NCBI RefSeq assembly: GCF_963576545.1
Contig: NC_083636.1
Coordinates: 9,364,856 to 9,428,855, forward strand
Direction of reading: 5' to 3'
From: Limanda limanda
Taxonomy: Eukaryota > Chordata > Actinopteri > Pleuronectiformes > Pleuronectidae
DNA length: 64,000 nt
Shown here: one piece after another, positions 35,589 to 48,520 of the stretch
Layout of the letters: each line of letters opens with the position of its first letter
How positions within the stretch are numbered: position 1 is the stretch's first letter
Made by a program: the position numbers and the translations under genes
The notes under the pieces: generated by a model
What the model was told of the DNA's origin: nothing
What the model saw: only the letters and a program-made list of their open reading frames with translations
Database searches by the model: none

Positions 35589-38500
35589 CCCTGCATCCTG
35601 TACTGTGGTGAGGAGTAGACCCTGGACAGGTCACTGATCCATCACCAGAACATTTAGACCTCTCACAACTCTAAAGATCTCTGTCTACAGGAAGAAGAAC
35701 AAATGGGAACTATATTCAGGGAGATACATACTTCACTCAAAAGATCCAAGCTGTCAGTGAATTCATTTTTTTTTTTTTTACTGTGAACCTCCAAGGTATC
35801 AAGGGTATAAGGCAAGTTCAAGGGAAGTTACCGCTTCTTGATATAACTGCTTTAATAACACTACCTGTCAGCAGCTCTCTTCTGCTTCAGATCAGAGGGA
35901 AACACATTGAAGTGTGGTTTTTCCATCATATGTGAAATAAATATTTTCAAGTTCAAGCATTGTTGATGCAGGAAGACTTGGAGGAGAAGCCCAGGTAAGA
36001 CGAGTTTGTGGACTATTGTGTTATTTAGGGTGGATTTAGGTGCTTTGCATGGTAGTTTATGAGATACCCATAGCTAAGTCATCGGTAGGTCTGAGTGTCT
36101 GTGAGAGAGAGTCTGGGGATTTCTTGAGTAGAGATTTTGTGTGTGTTTGTTTGGAGGTTTACATTTATATATATATATATATATATGACTGTATCTGTGC
36201 AACCATAAGGCCTTTTCTCGGTCATATATGGGGGTTCTCGTAAGTTCAGATCCCTTAATAGCTTTCTAATGACTCTGTGCAATGTCATGGAAAGGAAAAC
36301 TCGAGCTGATTCCAAGCAGTGGTGGAGAAGGAGAGTCATAGCCTCCCGTAATTCATAAAGAAACGCTTGTTGTGTTACCCACCGTGAACCAGGATGAACA
36401 TTCATCAGAAGACCTTTGTCGAATATAATTGAATCTGTCATCGGCATAAAGAGCAGATTGGAGTTTTAGCTGTGGAAGTATTTCTGACTATCCACGCAAC
36501 TGTAGGAGCAGGAATTATATCATTGCTGCCTCCTTCCTCTCATTAGATATAAGCTAATGAGCTCGCCTTTGGGAAAGCTATGTGAGGACCAGAGGACGGT
36601 GTACCATCCCACTGTGGAAAGCAAGCGGCGGCCCCAGCACCCGCCTGCCCAGCTGGAGAGCGCTCCCACGACTACTGGACTGTGAAATTACCACAAATAC
36701 GACAGGAGAAGAAAAAAAAAGGAAAACGCACGTTTCACCGCCTCTGTACTGAGGGCCAGGAATGTTAATTTCGCAAACAAACTCCCCTCCAGATTCTGCA
36801 GCGGAGAGATTGGGGCATTAGTCTTTCCGCGGTTTCGGTGCAGGGACGGAAAACAAATAAATAAACTCACTGCCCTTGAAATAGTTACTTAAAGGGGGCA
36901 ATTAGACAAAACAACTCAAGCTTGATGGAGATAGCAGGAGCAGTGAGGCGAGGTGGGAAGGTGTGAGTGAGGGTATTTCTGGCAGAGGCAGGAGCTGTCA
37001 ATCAGAATTGTAAAAATAATTACGTGAGTGATTAACAAATACAGTTATTTTCCCCACAAACACTAATCTGTGGGATAAACTGTGGACAAATGGAAGGTAG
37101 AAGCGAGCCATCTGTAATTAAATGCGCATATGGATTTTTATTTCCCCTGATGGAAGTTTTTAACACTGTTGTTTTTTGTCCCGGCTCCAAAACATATTCT
37201 TTGCATGCCCACTTGAGCGTGAGGTCGGGCTGTGAAAGCGGCCAGGTTTGGCTGAGCGCTGGCTGTGGGACATCGGGAAATTATCTTTCTCCCCCGTACC
37301 CACTGGAGCCGCGTACACAGCCACTGTGGAATGGGCCCTAATAGCCCAGATGAGGGTGAAGGGGGGCATGCGGATAAGGCGAAGGGATGCTATTGGCCTG
37401 AGGCAGCAGATCGGCTCCCGAATATTTGCCAAACGGGATCTGGAGCACACCTACTCATTATGGTAATAGCCAGCTCTTAAAGGCTGACGTATGGACAAAT
37501 GGCTGCGGTGAAACAGCGGTGGAGTGTGAGAAGGTCACAGAGTACGTCCCCGGGATCAAGGAATCCTCTGCATGTCCCAGTATGACCTCCTTATTCCGCA
37601 GCAGTCATTTTGGTTTCCCCTACCATTCCGTCTGTTTCATTTGTCCCATAGAACAATTTTGCAAATCACCTAGTTTACAGGGATTACATTTCCACTAATT
37701 TTGTGTACCTAAGCGGTTTGATCCTGGCGGCAAGTCAGTATGTTGAGTCAAGGAAAATAATTAAATCTGCTTCCTTCCTGCTTATCCTACGTCTTTCTCA
37801 TCACTGTAGTAGTAACAAAAGAGGCTGCTCTTCATGGTGATGATGGGTGAACATTGGTGCGGCTGTAAAACTCAAATACAGACAGTAAGTGATCTGACTT
37901 TTCTCAGCAGCACTGCATAAAAAAGATTTATGATCAGCTTCATGGTTTTAAATGAACATGGAAAGCTACAAAGATCAGTTCTTCTGCTGAATCGTTTCTG
38001 ATGAGCTATTTAGTTAATAAAATGACAGAAAAGAGAGAGGAAACCTGACTGCCGGTTCCCGCAGCTCAGAGCTCAAATTGCCTGTTTTGTCAAACTGAAT
38101 AAATCCTAAAATACTCCAATCACATGGAGCAGAGAAAAGGCACAACAAAAAAATGCTAAAAATTGCTTTAGCAAAATAGCTACCAATTGATTCTCTGTAA
38201 ATCAATCAATTTAAAAGAATATTCTTTGGAGCATGAACCCTTCAACAAAACTGTCACTTCTCTGTCAGAAGCTTGTCGGTTATATAGTTCCAGCTAGGGG
38301 TGGTCGGAGCACCTGAGTCGCAGGTGTCACTGTGCAAAACTGTACCTTCTTCACTGTGATAAATCAACAGCCTGATTATAAAAATAAAGCATTTGATTTT
38401 TTTCAAATGCTCAGTTGTGGTCTTTAAACTTTTTCTTCAACCGTATATCTTGTATGATATAAAAACGTAAAACATAATGTATGTACATATGACTAGACTA

Positions 38501-39649
38501 GTAAAAGATGGAAATTTATCGCAAGACAGGACAAAATAAATGAATAACTTGATAAAATAGTGTCACATTGGTCATACTGCCCACCCAGTTTCCTCAGTTG
38601 TGTCAATTCGTCTTTAATTTGCTGAATTGTCTTGCTGTCATAATCTTTCTGCAAATTTTTATGAAAGCCATACAAATGCAAAGGTGAAATAGAAGGAAGG
38701 AAAACACATGTTACTGATCATTTTCACAATAATCTCATGTGATTTGACCAAAGTAATTATTGTGGAAGTGATGCTTCACCTGGCACCTCTCAGGCACCTG
38801 GGAGCTGAAGCATAAATTCTCCACCTCCCTCCCAGAAGTCACAAGTCAGCACACGGAAAAACACACCTCTCCCTGGGCCATGTTAGCGGCTGCCGAGGTG
38901 TCGCGGAAGAGAGATGCAGCTCGGGGGGGCTTATGGCCGGAGGGACGTCCAGTGGGACCCGCTGTGATGTCCACACATCAAAGCACTGCTGCCATGAGCT
39001 GCTTGTTCTAAGTCACTGTGTGCACTCACTGTTCGTCTGCTCCCTGAACTGTTCTGGTGTTTGTTCTCCGCTACTGCCTTTCTTCTTCTCTGAGTTCTTT
39101 CTTCTCTATTTGACTCAAAGAGAAAGAAGAAGAAGGAGAAGCAAAGAGCTAGGAGGGCAGACGGTAACATAAAGGAGCTTTGGCAGAGCAAAGCGGAGGA
39201 TCAGTGAAGCTTCACAGGAATTCCAAGATGATATGGACATGGTGTCAGTGTCATTTTGTGTTCACGTCTGTAGTTCTTTGTCCATCTTTAAACTTTGGAA
39301 GCTTTTAGGGGTGACGATGCAATCTTTGATTTGTTTTCATTTCTTTTGTCCATTCTACATAAAGCAAAATAAAGTAAACACCAAGGTCACTTTTGGCTCA
39401 CTTTGAGGTTGGGAAGTCTTTCAAAATAGAATTCAGACCACCATGGGACACTACAGCTCTTCATTCACACCACACCAAGTAAGTTCTTTAAAAGATCCCC
39501 AGGAGGAAAATGGTACCGAGAGCTAGGAAGTGGATTTAAAAACCCGAAAGTAAGTCAAGAAAGTGGGATTGAGTGGATATACAGCATAACCACAGACAGG
39601 TTTGAAACCTCACTGCTTTTTGTTGCAAAAGGCATATTCCTAAATTGTA
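35589..39649. other. Upstream non-coding DNA, no gene recognised
   Basis: Apart from the TA run, this holds a palindromic homeodomain-type site (36539-36561), an 18-bp-paired hairpin (38388-38411) and a low-repeat, CpG-retaining block near 37090-37560 with overlapping short frames in several phases. None supports a gene. Confidence 0.45.
36166..36186. repeat. (TA)n microsatellite
   Basis: About ten AT units. Confidence 0.9.
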
Positions 39650-39706
39650 ATTCTTTGTACTTTGTGTTAGAAAGTGCTCTGTAAATAAAGTTGTAATTAT
39701 TATTAA
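39650..39706 (+). mobile_element. LINE/SINE-type 3' end fragment
   Basis: TTAGAAAGTGCTCTGTAAAT followed by AAAGTTGTAATTATTATTA resembles the 3' terminus of L2/Rex-type non-LTR elements (AAAGTGCTxTATAAATAAAG plus a TTA repeat). Only the end is present. Confidence 0.5.
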
Positions 39707-40092
39707 GTAAAGCAATATAATTACCTATTTAACACAATATAAACAATATAACTATGCCAACCTGTACCTGATTCCTGCCCAAAAACACATTTTGTCCTGA
39801 AAGGTTCTGATCTGAGGGTAAGGATTAGAATAAAAAATGAAAAACGCTGCCATTTCCTTCCTGTCCCAGACGGGGGCAGCTGGAACAGAACCACTCGGCT
39901 TTGGTGACGAGGAGGGAGTAAATGGATTAGTCTCAACTGGATGCTTCTGGATCAGCGTGGAATTCATTACTATGGAGGCTATTCCACAAAGAGAAAAAAA
40001 GACATCATATATGTCATGTATTCTAGGTCCTGATTAAAGCCCAAATTCTGGTTCACTGGGTACACAACTTATATTCTCATCTAGCTGTTTGA

Positions 40093-40094
<2 letters not shown>

Positions 40095-40124
<30 letters not shown>
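40095..40124. repeat. (GT)n microsatellite
   Basis: Fifteen uninterrupted GT units. Confidence 0.95.
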
Positions 40125-40125
<1 letters not shown>

Positions 40126-40467
40126 GGCGATGCTCGACAATAATGAGCCACAAACAAATTAGGGAGTAATTTGAATGCCTTGCTGCATTTCCCTCCTTCC
40201 CCTTCATTTACATTTCTATCACATACAAACAAAAATATGTTGGGCTTTTTCTCTCGCCCTCAAAGCAAAGTAATTACCAGTGACAGGGAGGGGACGAGGC
40301 GAGTGACCTTTCTACTGCGGTGCAGAGAGAGAGGCTGCATTTCACTGTCTGTCAGGCAGCTGATGTGTTTTCTGTTATCTCATTGTGGACAGTTAAAGGA
40401 CAACATAGCCACATTTAAAATGCATAAATCACTCAGCCATAAAAGTCATTACTGCATGCATGAGGAG

Positions 40468-40508
40468 CGTGTGTGTACGTGTGTGTGTGTGTGTGTACGT
40501 GTGTGTGG
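40468..40508. repeat. (GT)n microsatellite with ACGT interruptions
   Basis: GT run broken twice by TACGTG. Confidence 0.9.
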
Positions 40509-40723
40509 GGGTTGTGGCGGTTTGGCCCCTGACTCTGGATGGTTCCCAAAGATTGGAATATGTTCTTTGACGGGAAAATGATCAGCCTGGTCACCGGAGT
40601 TAGCGGATGGAAATAATTAAAAATCTCACGTCCACATTCCGTCAGCGCTGCATGGACTCTGTCCCTCCCACAGGAGCAATAAGTGTAGATGGAAAAGTTT
40701 TTATTGTATCGGAAAACCCTCTC

Positions 40724-40773
40724 CACACACACACACACACACACACACAGCACACACACACACACACACACAC
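40724..40773. repeat. (CA)n microsatellite
   Basis: CA run with one G interruption at 40750. Confidence 0.95.
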
Positions 40774-43700
40774 TTAAAATAAGAGTTGAATGGTCCAAAA
40801 ATACAACAATTCCTTCAGGACTGAATCAATTTGCAGCTCCTCCTCCTGCTGCAGAGTCAAAACCCCATGTTAAGTGTAAAAGGTAACGTGGAGGCCCCCA
40901 GGATTTGACATTCAACTAAAATATACTTGTGAGTGCTTTTAAATGACAGACAGCCGGCTTTCTGCTCCTCAGCAAATCTGTCAGAGCAGGAGACAAAGCT
41001 TTAAGTCATTTTTCTTGTTCGCTGGCCTCGGCACCGGGAAGCTCCGCTCCAAAGTATCTTATAATGACCGGTTGGCGAACTTGTATATGATTCTGATTAT
41101 GGTGCCTGGATGCCGCTCTGTGTTTTGCTGTTTACGCCGGCCAAACCTGTGTGTGCCAGCTCAAATAATGTCCACTCTGGTTGAATAACACAGCATGAGA
41201 AAGTCCACCGTTTCAGCCCGGCAATGACTGATGTGTCTCCTGCTGCCGTTTTTTTTTCTTTCTTCCTCTTCCTTTGACCCCTCGTCTTACTGGAATGTAC
41301 GTCTTTACATTGCGAGTGTTCAGCTGACAGGTTTCCTCAGAGCGCGCCTCGCAGTAATTAGATGCTACGAGATTAAAGGAGATTTCGGTTATTTACAACT
41401 TGGGTCATATTTTGGTAGTTTTCTCATCATTTCAGAGGGCCCGCTCACATGGAATAGATTATGAGCGTTGAATACAGTTGATAATTGGTGTCTCGGCTCT
41501 GACCCTGTCAATCGGCACTGGGGAACAGAAGCCGAGCACAGGAAGGAGTGACGACGAGGCTGCGTTCAGACAGACGACAGCGTCGGGTGAAGAGAAGCAG
41601 CCTCCGCAGACGTTCGAATGGAACCACTGTACTGACGCACCAATACAGCAGGATGTTGTCCATCTAAAAAAAAGTTTAACTTAACGACCTCAGTTTTTTG
41701 CCACAGTGCAACACAAGGTCATGTGGTCATGGCTGCGTTGGCCAATCAAACACATGTAAGTGCACATTCCCGGCGGTTTACTATCGAAGGATAAAATGAT
41801 TGCTAGATCGTGTTTCCCTCCCAAACCAGGCCCTTTGTTTTTGTTTTTTCAATGAAGGACTGATTTTCGACTGAGCGCACGCTAGGTTGACTCACAGTCT
41901 ACAAGTGAAGGGTAGAGACAAAGAAGGGCTTTGGAAATGTTACACTGAATGAACTACAGTCAAATGCGTGAGAGTGAGCAGAGCACTGATGGTTTTAGTA
42001 CTCCACATCATCGAGCGCATTGTTTATTCAGTATGCTGCATTGAGAAGAACTGCCGTGAAAATAAAAGCTGAGAAATGGAAACCAGGTGAATTATGATCT
42101 GACAGGACCAGCGTTCGGTGGATTCAACAATTTACCAACGTTTGAGGGTGAAATTGGGAAATTGAATGAAATTAAGACCAACAGGAATGACGAATGAATG
42201 AAATCCAGCCTAGCTCGTAATAAAACAGTATCATCCTTTTTAAATCAGGGCTTGTTTGAATGCATTACTTCACATATTCATCAAGACATTTCAGGGGAAG
42301 TCAGGTTAAATGGAGCTAAATGTCTCACTAAAGGCCAAAGTGGGTAAAAGGGTGGACAGAGAGGGAGAAGGCTTTTTTAAGGAAGGGAGCAAATTAAAGT
42401 GGGTAAAGGAGGAGAATATGGAGGAGAGAGATATGATTCAGCAGTGAGAGGGGGATGTGAGGAGCTGCATTAAAGTTTTCACACACACACACAGATTCAT
42501 TGGTCTACCAAGCAAGAAGCGGTACCTCACACATACGGCTCAGTCACTGGCTGCGAGTTTCTTATTAACACATGAGTGAGGCGTTTTTTCTTCTTTTTTC
42601 CAGGAATCCCAAAAATAACACATTGCACAACACTCTCTCTCTCCCCTGCTCCTCTTCTCTCGTCTTTTAAGCTCAATCTCTCTTTCTCTGTCCCTTTATC
42701 CATCGCTCTTTAAACCAGAGGGATGTGTTGTGTCCTGTCTTTTGATTAAAACTCAGAAGCACCGCTACTCTGCGTTCAGCTGAACTGAAGGGGACAGTTT
42801 GTTGAGGACACCATGTTCGCTAGAGAAGATGTAGAGGGACCAGTGTCTACTACTAAAACTTCAATGCAGGGAACAGATAATACCAAGCAGCAGAGGTGGG
42901 CACCCTGAGGGACCAGAGACTTAGAAAGGCTTTACACTGAGGGAGCTCAACATGTCCACTGGGACTGGAGGCCGGAGGAAACACACGGCGGCAGGTCTGC
43001 CAACAATAAGAGGTGGAGACACTTCCTGATAAAGTGCAAACACAATAAGCAAAATTCAAATTCAAACAGCAAGAATCCCAGGCATTTCCACACCGAACAA
43101 CATTTAATTAGGGGGAAAAATCTGTTATTACCATAGAAGCTGCCTGAGGAACCAAACATGAAGCTTTGATTTTTACTGCCTCTATAATTCTACGATTATC
43201 ACTGTGGGATTTAATTTAATAATAATACATCTTATCATTTAATTATATTTTTTACACACCTCGACTAATTGATTTATTTTGCTTTACAATTCTAATCTCC
43301 GTAAACAGATTCTGCATATTAATGTAAAGGCAAGCAACGACAATTAATTTTCTAGGTTTTGGTTGCCTGCAGGTAAACAGTCCGTGTAGGGAGCAACTAA
43401 AACGGAACACATCGACTGAAGTACATCAAAATGTCGCCTGGACCGAAACCCCTACACAAATGATTGCAGATGTGTTTTTGTGGAGAAACGTTCGACTTGT
43501 GTGATAAAGAGAAAGTAGTCGGACTGGAGAATGGAAGACGTTGTGTTGGTCCAGAAGCCCCAAAAATAGAGGCTAATTTGTGATTAGATAGCTGATGGGC
43601 TAAAGATTGCACTTTTTACCAGCCAATCACAAACCTCAAGTAGCATGCTGTTTCTTGTATATACATTTGTACGGTGCGCATATAGAAGAAAATTCTCCCT

Positions 43701-43859
43701 CATCAGACAATGCTGCAATCAACTGCGGTCATGCCAATAATTAAACAATTATTGTGGAAGGAAAGGAGAGCGTGTGAATTTGCTGTGTTTGTGAGTGTTT
43801 ACTCATGCCAGCACACATATCTCCATGCTTGTTTGCATCAGTGAGTGTGTGGCTTTAGA

Positions 43860-43862
<3 letters not shown>

Positions 43863-43931
<69 letters not shown>
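43863..43931. repeat. (TG)34 microsatellite
   Basis: Sixty-eight bases of uninterrupted TG, the longest pure GT array in the window. Confidence 0.97.
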
Positions 43932-43934
<3 letters not shown>

Positions 43935-44039
43935 CCGTGTCGAGCAGTCTCACCAGCAGCACTGATTAGCAGAGAGGAAGTCAGACTGATACGAGCTGCT
44001 GCGGAGACTCAGAGAGCGATCGACACCGCGCAGCTTTGA

Positions 44040-44620
44040 GTGATGATGAGAGGCAGTTGGTAACTTTGAGGCGGAGGACAAGGGAAAAACAAGAGATGAA
44101 AAACGAGGAGAAAGTTAAAGAGGAGAGAGATGATAGAAATAAAGGGAGAAAGAGAGAGGTTATTGGATGGGTCAATTGGCTTTTATAGTGCAGACATGGA
44201 CACATCAGACAAAGAGAGAGAGAGAGTCAAAGGGGATTTAGCAGCGTAACACTTGAGGGAGAGTGAAAGAAAATGGAGCGAGAGAGACGAAGTAACAGCC
44301 AGTGAGCCGTTTGCATTACTAACACTTGAGTAAACCAGTGAGCAGGAGCGAGTCCTATGAGGGAGGGAGAGAACGAGTGAGACAGGACGAGTAGAAGATA
44401 AGTAAAGCTAAACTTCGTCGAGCCTCCTCTCGATCAATCTTGATGCGACACTATTTAGCCTTTGACATAATGAGATTTTTATAGCTATGGTTATATAACT
44501 GGAGGAAAGAAGTAAAAAGAGGAGAGGAGGTGAGGTGGAGGCAGCCAACAGAGAGACGGGCACAAATAGAGGTGTGCTCAATGGTGGGAAAAAGACGGAG
44601 GGCGGGAGAGATAGAGTGAG
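44040..44620 (+). repeat. Purine-rich low-complexity region
   Basis: Plus strand dominated by A and G (GAGAAAGTTAAAGAGGAGAG, AGAGAGAGAGAG at 44214-44226, GAGGGAGGGAGAGAACGAG). Minus-strand frames here are Ser/Leu-rich artefacts. Confidence 0.6.
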
Positions 44621-47377
44621 AATAAAAGCAATGGAGGTCAAACGCCCCTGGTCTGTTTGAGCAGAGTGTGGAAACATTAGTTCGGGGTGATTTGAGCAAT
44701 TACAGCGAGTGTCAGGCTGTTAGCCGAGGAGATGAGTTATCCTTCTGCTGGTCGACTAGACTGCTACTGACCTTCACACATGTTATAGTTGTATTCTACT
44801 CATACAGCATTTTGCACAGACAATGACAGACAAAGCCATGGATATTTTTCGTTATCAAACAGATGGGAAACCAGGAAGCCTCATACCAGAGGCTTAAAAT
44901 GATTGTATTTTAAGGCAATTTATCGTATACAACCAATGTAGGGATTGGAGGCTGAGTACCAATATCCCGAAGCTGTGTTGAGATTCCGAGGCGATCAAGT
45001 GTAAAGAAACGAGCCCTCTCAAGGCACAAGGATCTTATTCTGAAACATGAGACAGAAAGGACCCGTGTTAAGCTCGGAAGATTAGAGTCACAGACGTCAA
45101 ATTCATCATCACAAGCTCAGCTCACACAGACGTGATCCATATTTTACAATCCAGATTATGACTGATAATACAAAGTGTCACAAAATGATTAAACATGGTT
45201 CATCATGAATTATTGATCTTACATCCTACAGAGGGCAAATTTATTTTAACATGTTAAGCAAGTAAAAAGTTGACCGTAATCGGCCCCGTTCAGTTCAATG
45301 CATTATGGTATTGCTCGGTTGGTGACCATCAGTTGGACACGACTTTTCATGATGCATTGTGGGTTGGTGCATTGAGTATTTGATAGAACTATTAGAGGCA
45401 AGTATCAGTGACATGTGCATAAGAGGAGCTGGAGATAAAACAGCCAAACTTCTAATAACGTCTTGAGCCACAGGTGCCCTGCACAGTGATTTATTCTATA
45501 GACTCTAGATATATCAGTAGATTCAAATTGCCTCTTTGGTCAGACCAACATCAAAAATCTTCAAAAACTGAATTTACTATCACAGAAAAGTAGGTAAACC
45601 AGCAGATATTCACATTTGAGAAGGTGGCACCAGTGAATTTCTTGCATTTTTGCTTTACAAGAAAATTATATCTCTATAACCCTATAACCCCTAAGGTTGC
45701 AGCATTGATTCAATCTGTGATGTAATTTTACCACGCTGGCTGTTTGACTGAAAAACGATCTTTGAAAAGCGCAGGAACACCACATGGACACAACGCCAGC
45801 TCCAATCTCTCCTCTGTAATCACGCTGAGGTGAAACGTTATTGATTTGAGCGCCGTGGAGAAGAGAATTAAGCAAAGGCTGGTGTATGACTGGGAGCTGC
45901 TGATAGCACCGAGCGATTCATGATTCATGTTTTCACAGACAGACACACAAAGCTGCTCTCTTCAACCGGCACACAGCTGTTGGAAACACATCCGTCTTAT
46001 CTGCCGCTGACCTGATAAAGAAATCAAAGGGGAAACTCAAGGTCTAAACCTTGTTTCTTCTTTTCCCCGACTCGCCAGCTCTCTTTACCTAAAACCTGTT
46101 TCCCCTCTGAAGTGTTTCATTGGGGCTTAATTTTTAACTGAGGGATCGTTTTACTGGTTTGCCTGGTGGGTGGTTTTCACATGTTTCTATCTAAGTGGTT
46201 GAAGTCCTGCACTTTCTTCCCTTGGCCGTTTTTTCCGTTCATTCTTTCCTTTCATTAATTTCTCATGTGATTTCTAAGTTGCTGACTCTAGCTCCCACCT
46301 GTGAGTGATCGTACGCTGCCCTGCTTTTCTCAATGTAAGTCAATCTGGAGAGAATATGTTCAAGAGCTAAACAGTGAACAGAACATGTCCTAGCTTCTAC
46401 CTGGTTCTCCCTATTCATCTCCTCGGTTTCTTGTGTCACCATCTGCGGTAGTTTGAGAAAAGACACAACATCCCGACCCGACTCACTGGCTCTCGGTGAT
46501 TTGGTCAACAGGATGATTGGGGCGCAACCCGCTCATTAATCACGAAGTCACAGATGTTCCTGCTGTAAATATTAGGCGATTCAATATTACTCTGCCGTCA
46601 TTATCTGCTATTACGCCGGCCGAAGAGAACACACAAGTTTCTGAGTCTGTGGCCCCCGAGAATCCTGTCTGGGCCCGAGATGAGGAAGCAATCACTCGTC
46701 TACATCGTCTGAACATTTTCAATACAAGCGAGGGGCAGCAAACCGCCAAAGCCACACCAGGATGAAGTGGAAGGAGTAATGGGCAGAGTCATTTGAGTTT
46801 GATAGTTGCTTTCAGCTGTTTGTATGCCTTTGCCATGCACAGGCAATGGAGCCTTTGCAGATGAGGAAACGCACTTCCTCCACCTTTCAAACTCTACGAG
46901 TGTGCCAGCAGTCTGCCCTCAGTTCTGTTCTACACACTCAAGACAGAGACCTTACTGTGGACTCTTTTCATTCTTCCAACATTTTGGCAACGGTCATTAG
47001 AAGAAAATAAACGTACGAAGGCTCAGAAGCAGGATGAATACCTACAGTGTAACTCACATTAGTGTGGTTGAGTTTAGATCAGGTTATGTGTCGGTTGATT
47101 GGAACAGACGATACGTGCATGCAGATTAACAAACCACCAGAGTTGTGCTCGGTCGGTGATGTAGACGGAAATAATTGCAATACATTTAAAAGTAGGAGAA
47201 AAAACATGCACTACCACACACGCACACACATTGACATGGAAGTGTTTAGGAACAATTCATTGGTGCATAATGAGTTAGCTTCCCCCTGGCGCTTTTGGAA
47301 CAAAGCAGTCCGTAATCAGTAATATTCATGACAGATAGTGGCTGGCCACACCCCCCACCTTGTATTTATGTATCTGT

Positions 47378-47378
<1 letters not shown>
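44621..47378. other. Upstream non-coding DNA, no gene recognised
   Basis: No named repeat. The stretch 46510-46765 is open in one plus frame (82 codons) and rich in intact CpGs but has no recognisable protein domain. Confidence 0.45.
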
Positions 47379-47428
<50 letters not shown>

Positions 47429-47437
47429 TGTGTGTGC
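47379..47437. repeat. (GT)n microsatellite
   Basis: GT run of about 29 units with one TATG interruption. Confidence 0.95.
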
Positions 47438-48253
47438 AGTGAAGAGAGAATGCTAAACGTTAAGTCAAATGTAGCAATTATTTCATGCTGCACCTCTGTT
47501 GAACTACTGCTTCACATCTGAGTAAATCAGCTGTTCCAACTTCACGTATTTGAATATTCACTATTCCACAACATCGAGCAGAATTCAGTCAGAGTCTCCG
47601 TACAGGATCAGGCGGTTAGGAAGCTTACGGCCATGTTGCTGCAGGATCAATGCAGCGAGAGGTCAGGGTGAGGGATTAAAAGTCCTACTGCGGTCTCACA
47701 CACAAACACAAACACAAATGATCCATTATTCTCTATGCACAAATGTATGAGTTAGACCTTGAGAAAATGTTGCTGCCTGATTTTTCCCTTATTGTGCTTG
47801 GACACTAGGGGAGATTAGGTATCGCTGTTTCCGTACAATAGCACACTGAAGGATTGATTTCCCTGTAAGCAAAGGGAAGTGGGAGATCCAAGCTAAATAA
47901 ATTAATTCTCATTCCCTGCTTCTCCTAATGCATATCTGGACCGTGATTCTGAGCACACACAAGCATTTCCGCCTCGTCTGTACAGAACTGCACTCATTTT
48001 CATTTGATTAAAATCCAAGAGCAATTAAACGGGTCATAAAAATCCCGAAAACACTTGCTCAAACAGACGGAAATGCCTTGAGCGACGTATTAAAAACAGC
48101 AGTTAGCTGACGGGATTGGGACACACTCAAGCGAGCACCCAAACTATGATGAAGTTATTCCACAGTGAAGGAGGTGCGATGATAACCTGAGTAACCCGCG
48201 CTGCTTCTCAGGTTGAGCACACCATCCTAAGTTGTTGTTTTGTTGTCGCTCAC

Positions 48254-48367
48254 CTGCTTGGCGTGCAGATCTGCCTTGGAGGGAATGGCAGGGCTGGCAG
48301 CCGGGGTGACGGGGGCACTGCGGCTGCCCCCGGCAAACACCGCACGCACGGACGCCAGCCACTTCAT
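48254..48367 (-). CDS. Candidate first coding exon, unrecognised protein; possible alternative NAV3 N-terminus
   Basis: Minus-strand reading frame of 38 codons starting MKWLASVRAVFAGG and ending SKADLHAKQ, then CAG|GTGAGC, a consensus splice donor (intron from 48253). An in-frame TGA lies eight codons upstream of the ATG (48389-48391), and the ATG has A at -3 and A at +4, so translation would start here. No pyrimidine-AG acceptor is visible upstream, which fits a true first exon. The middle is Ser/Pro/Ala-rich (SAPVTPAASPAIPSK) and looks disordered. It lies 32 kb upstream of, and on the same strand as, the NAV3 exon and also ends in phase 0 with AG|GT. As I recall, NAV paralogues splice alternative leaders onto a common exon beginning IYTDW. 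I do not recognise the peptide, so membership of NAV3 is inference; it may belong to another transcript. Confidence 0.5.
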
Positions 48368-48520
48368 GATGGCGAGGGCGGAGAGATTTCACTCTGACCC
48401 CAGAACTGGTGCCCGGTGTGCACCAGGAGTCAAGCGAAGCCTGGAGGCGGACGGAGGGACGCGTGTGGAGACACGAATACACGCCGTGATTCTACGTCTC
48501 CTGAGGCATCACAAGAGGGC
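48368..48520 (-). promoter_or_regulatory. CpG-rich flank of the 48.3 kb candidate exon, possible promoter and 5' UTR
   Basis: Immediately upstream of the candidate ATG, CpG dinucleotides are frequent (GGACGCGTG, GGCGGACGG, CCCGG and others), continuing the CpG density of the exon itself and unlike the surrounding AT-rich, CpG-poor sequence. This suits an unmethylated promoter. No TATA box is apparent. The transcription start cannot be placed. Confidence 0.35.
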
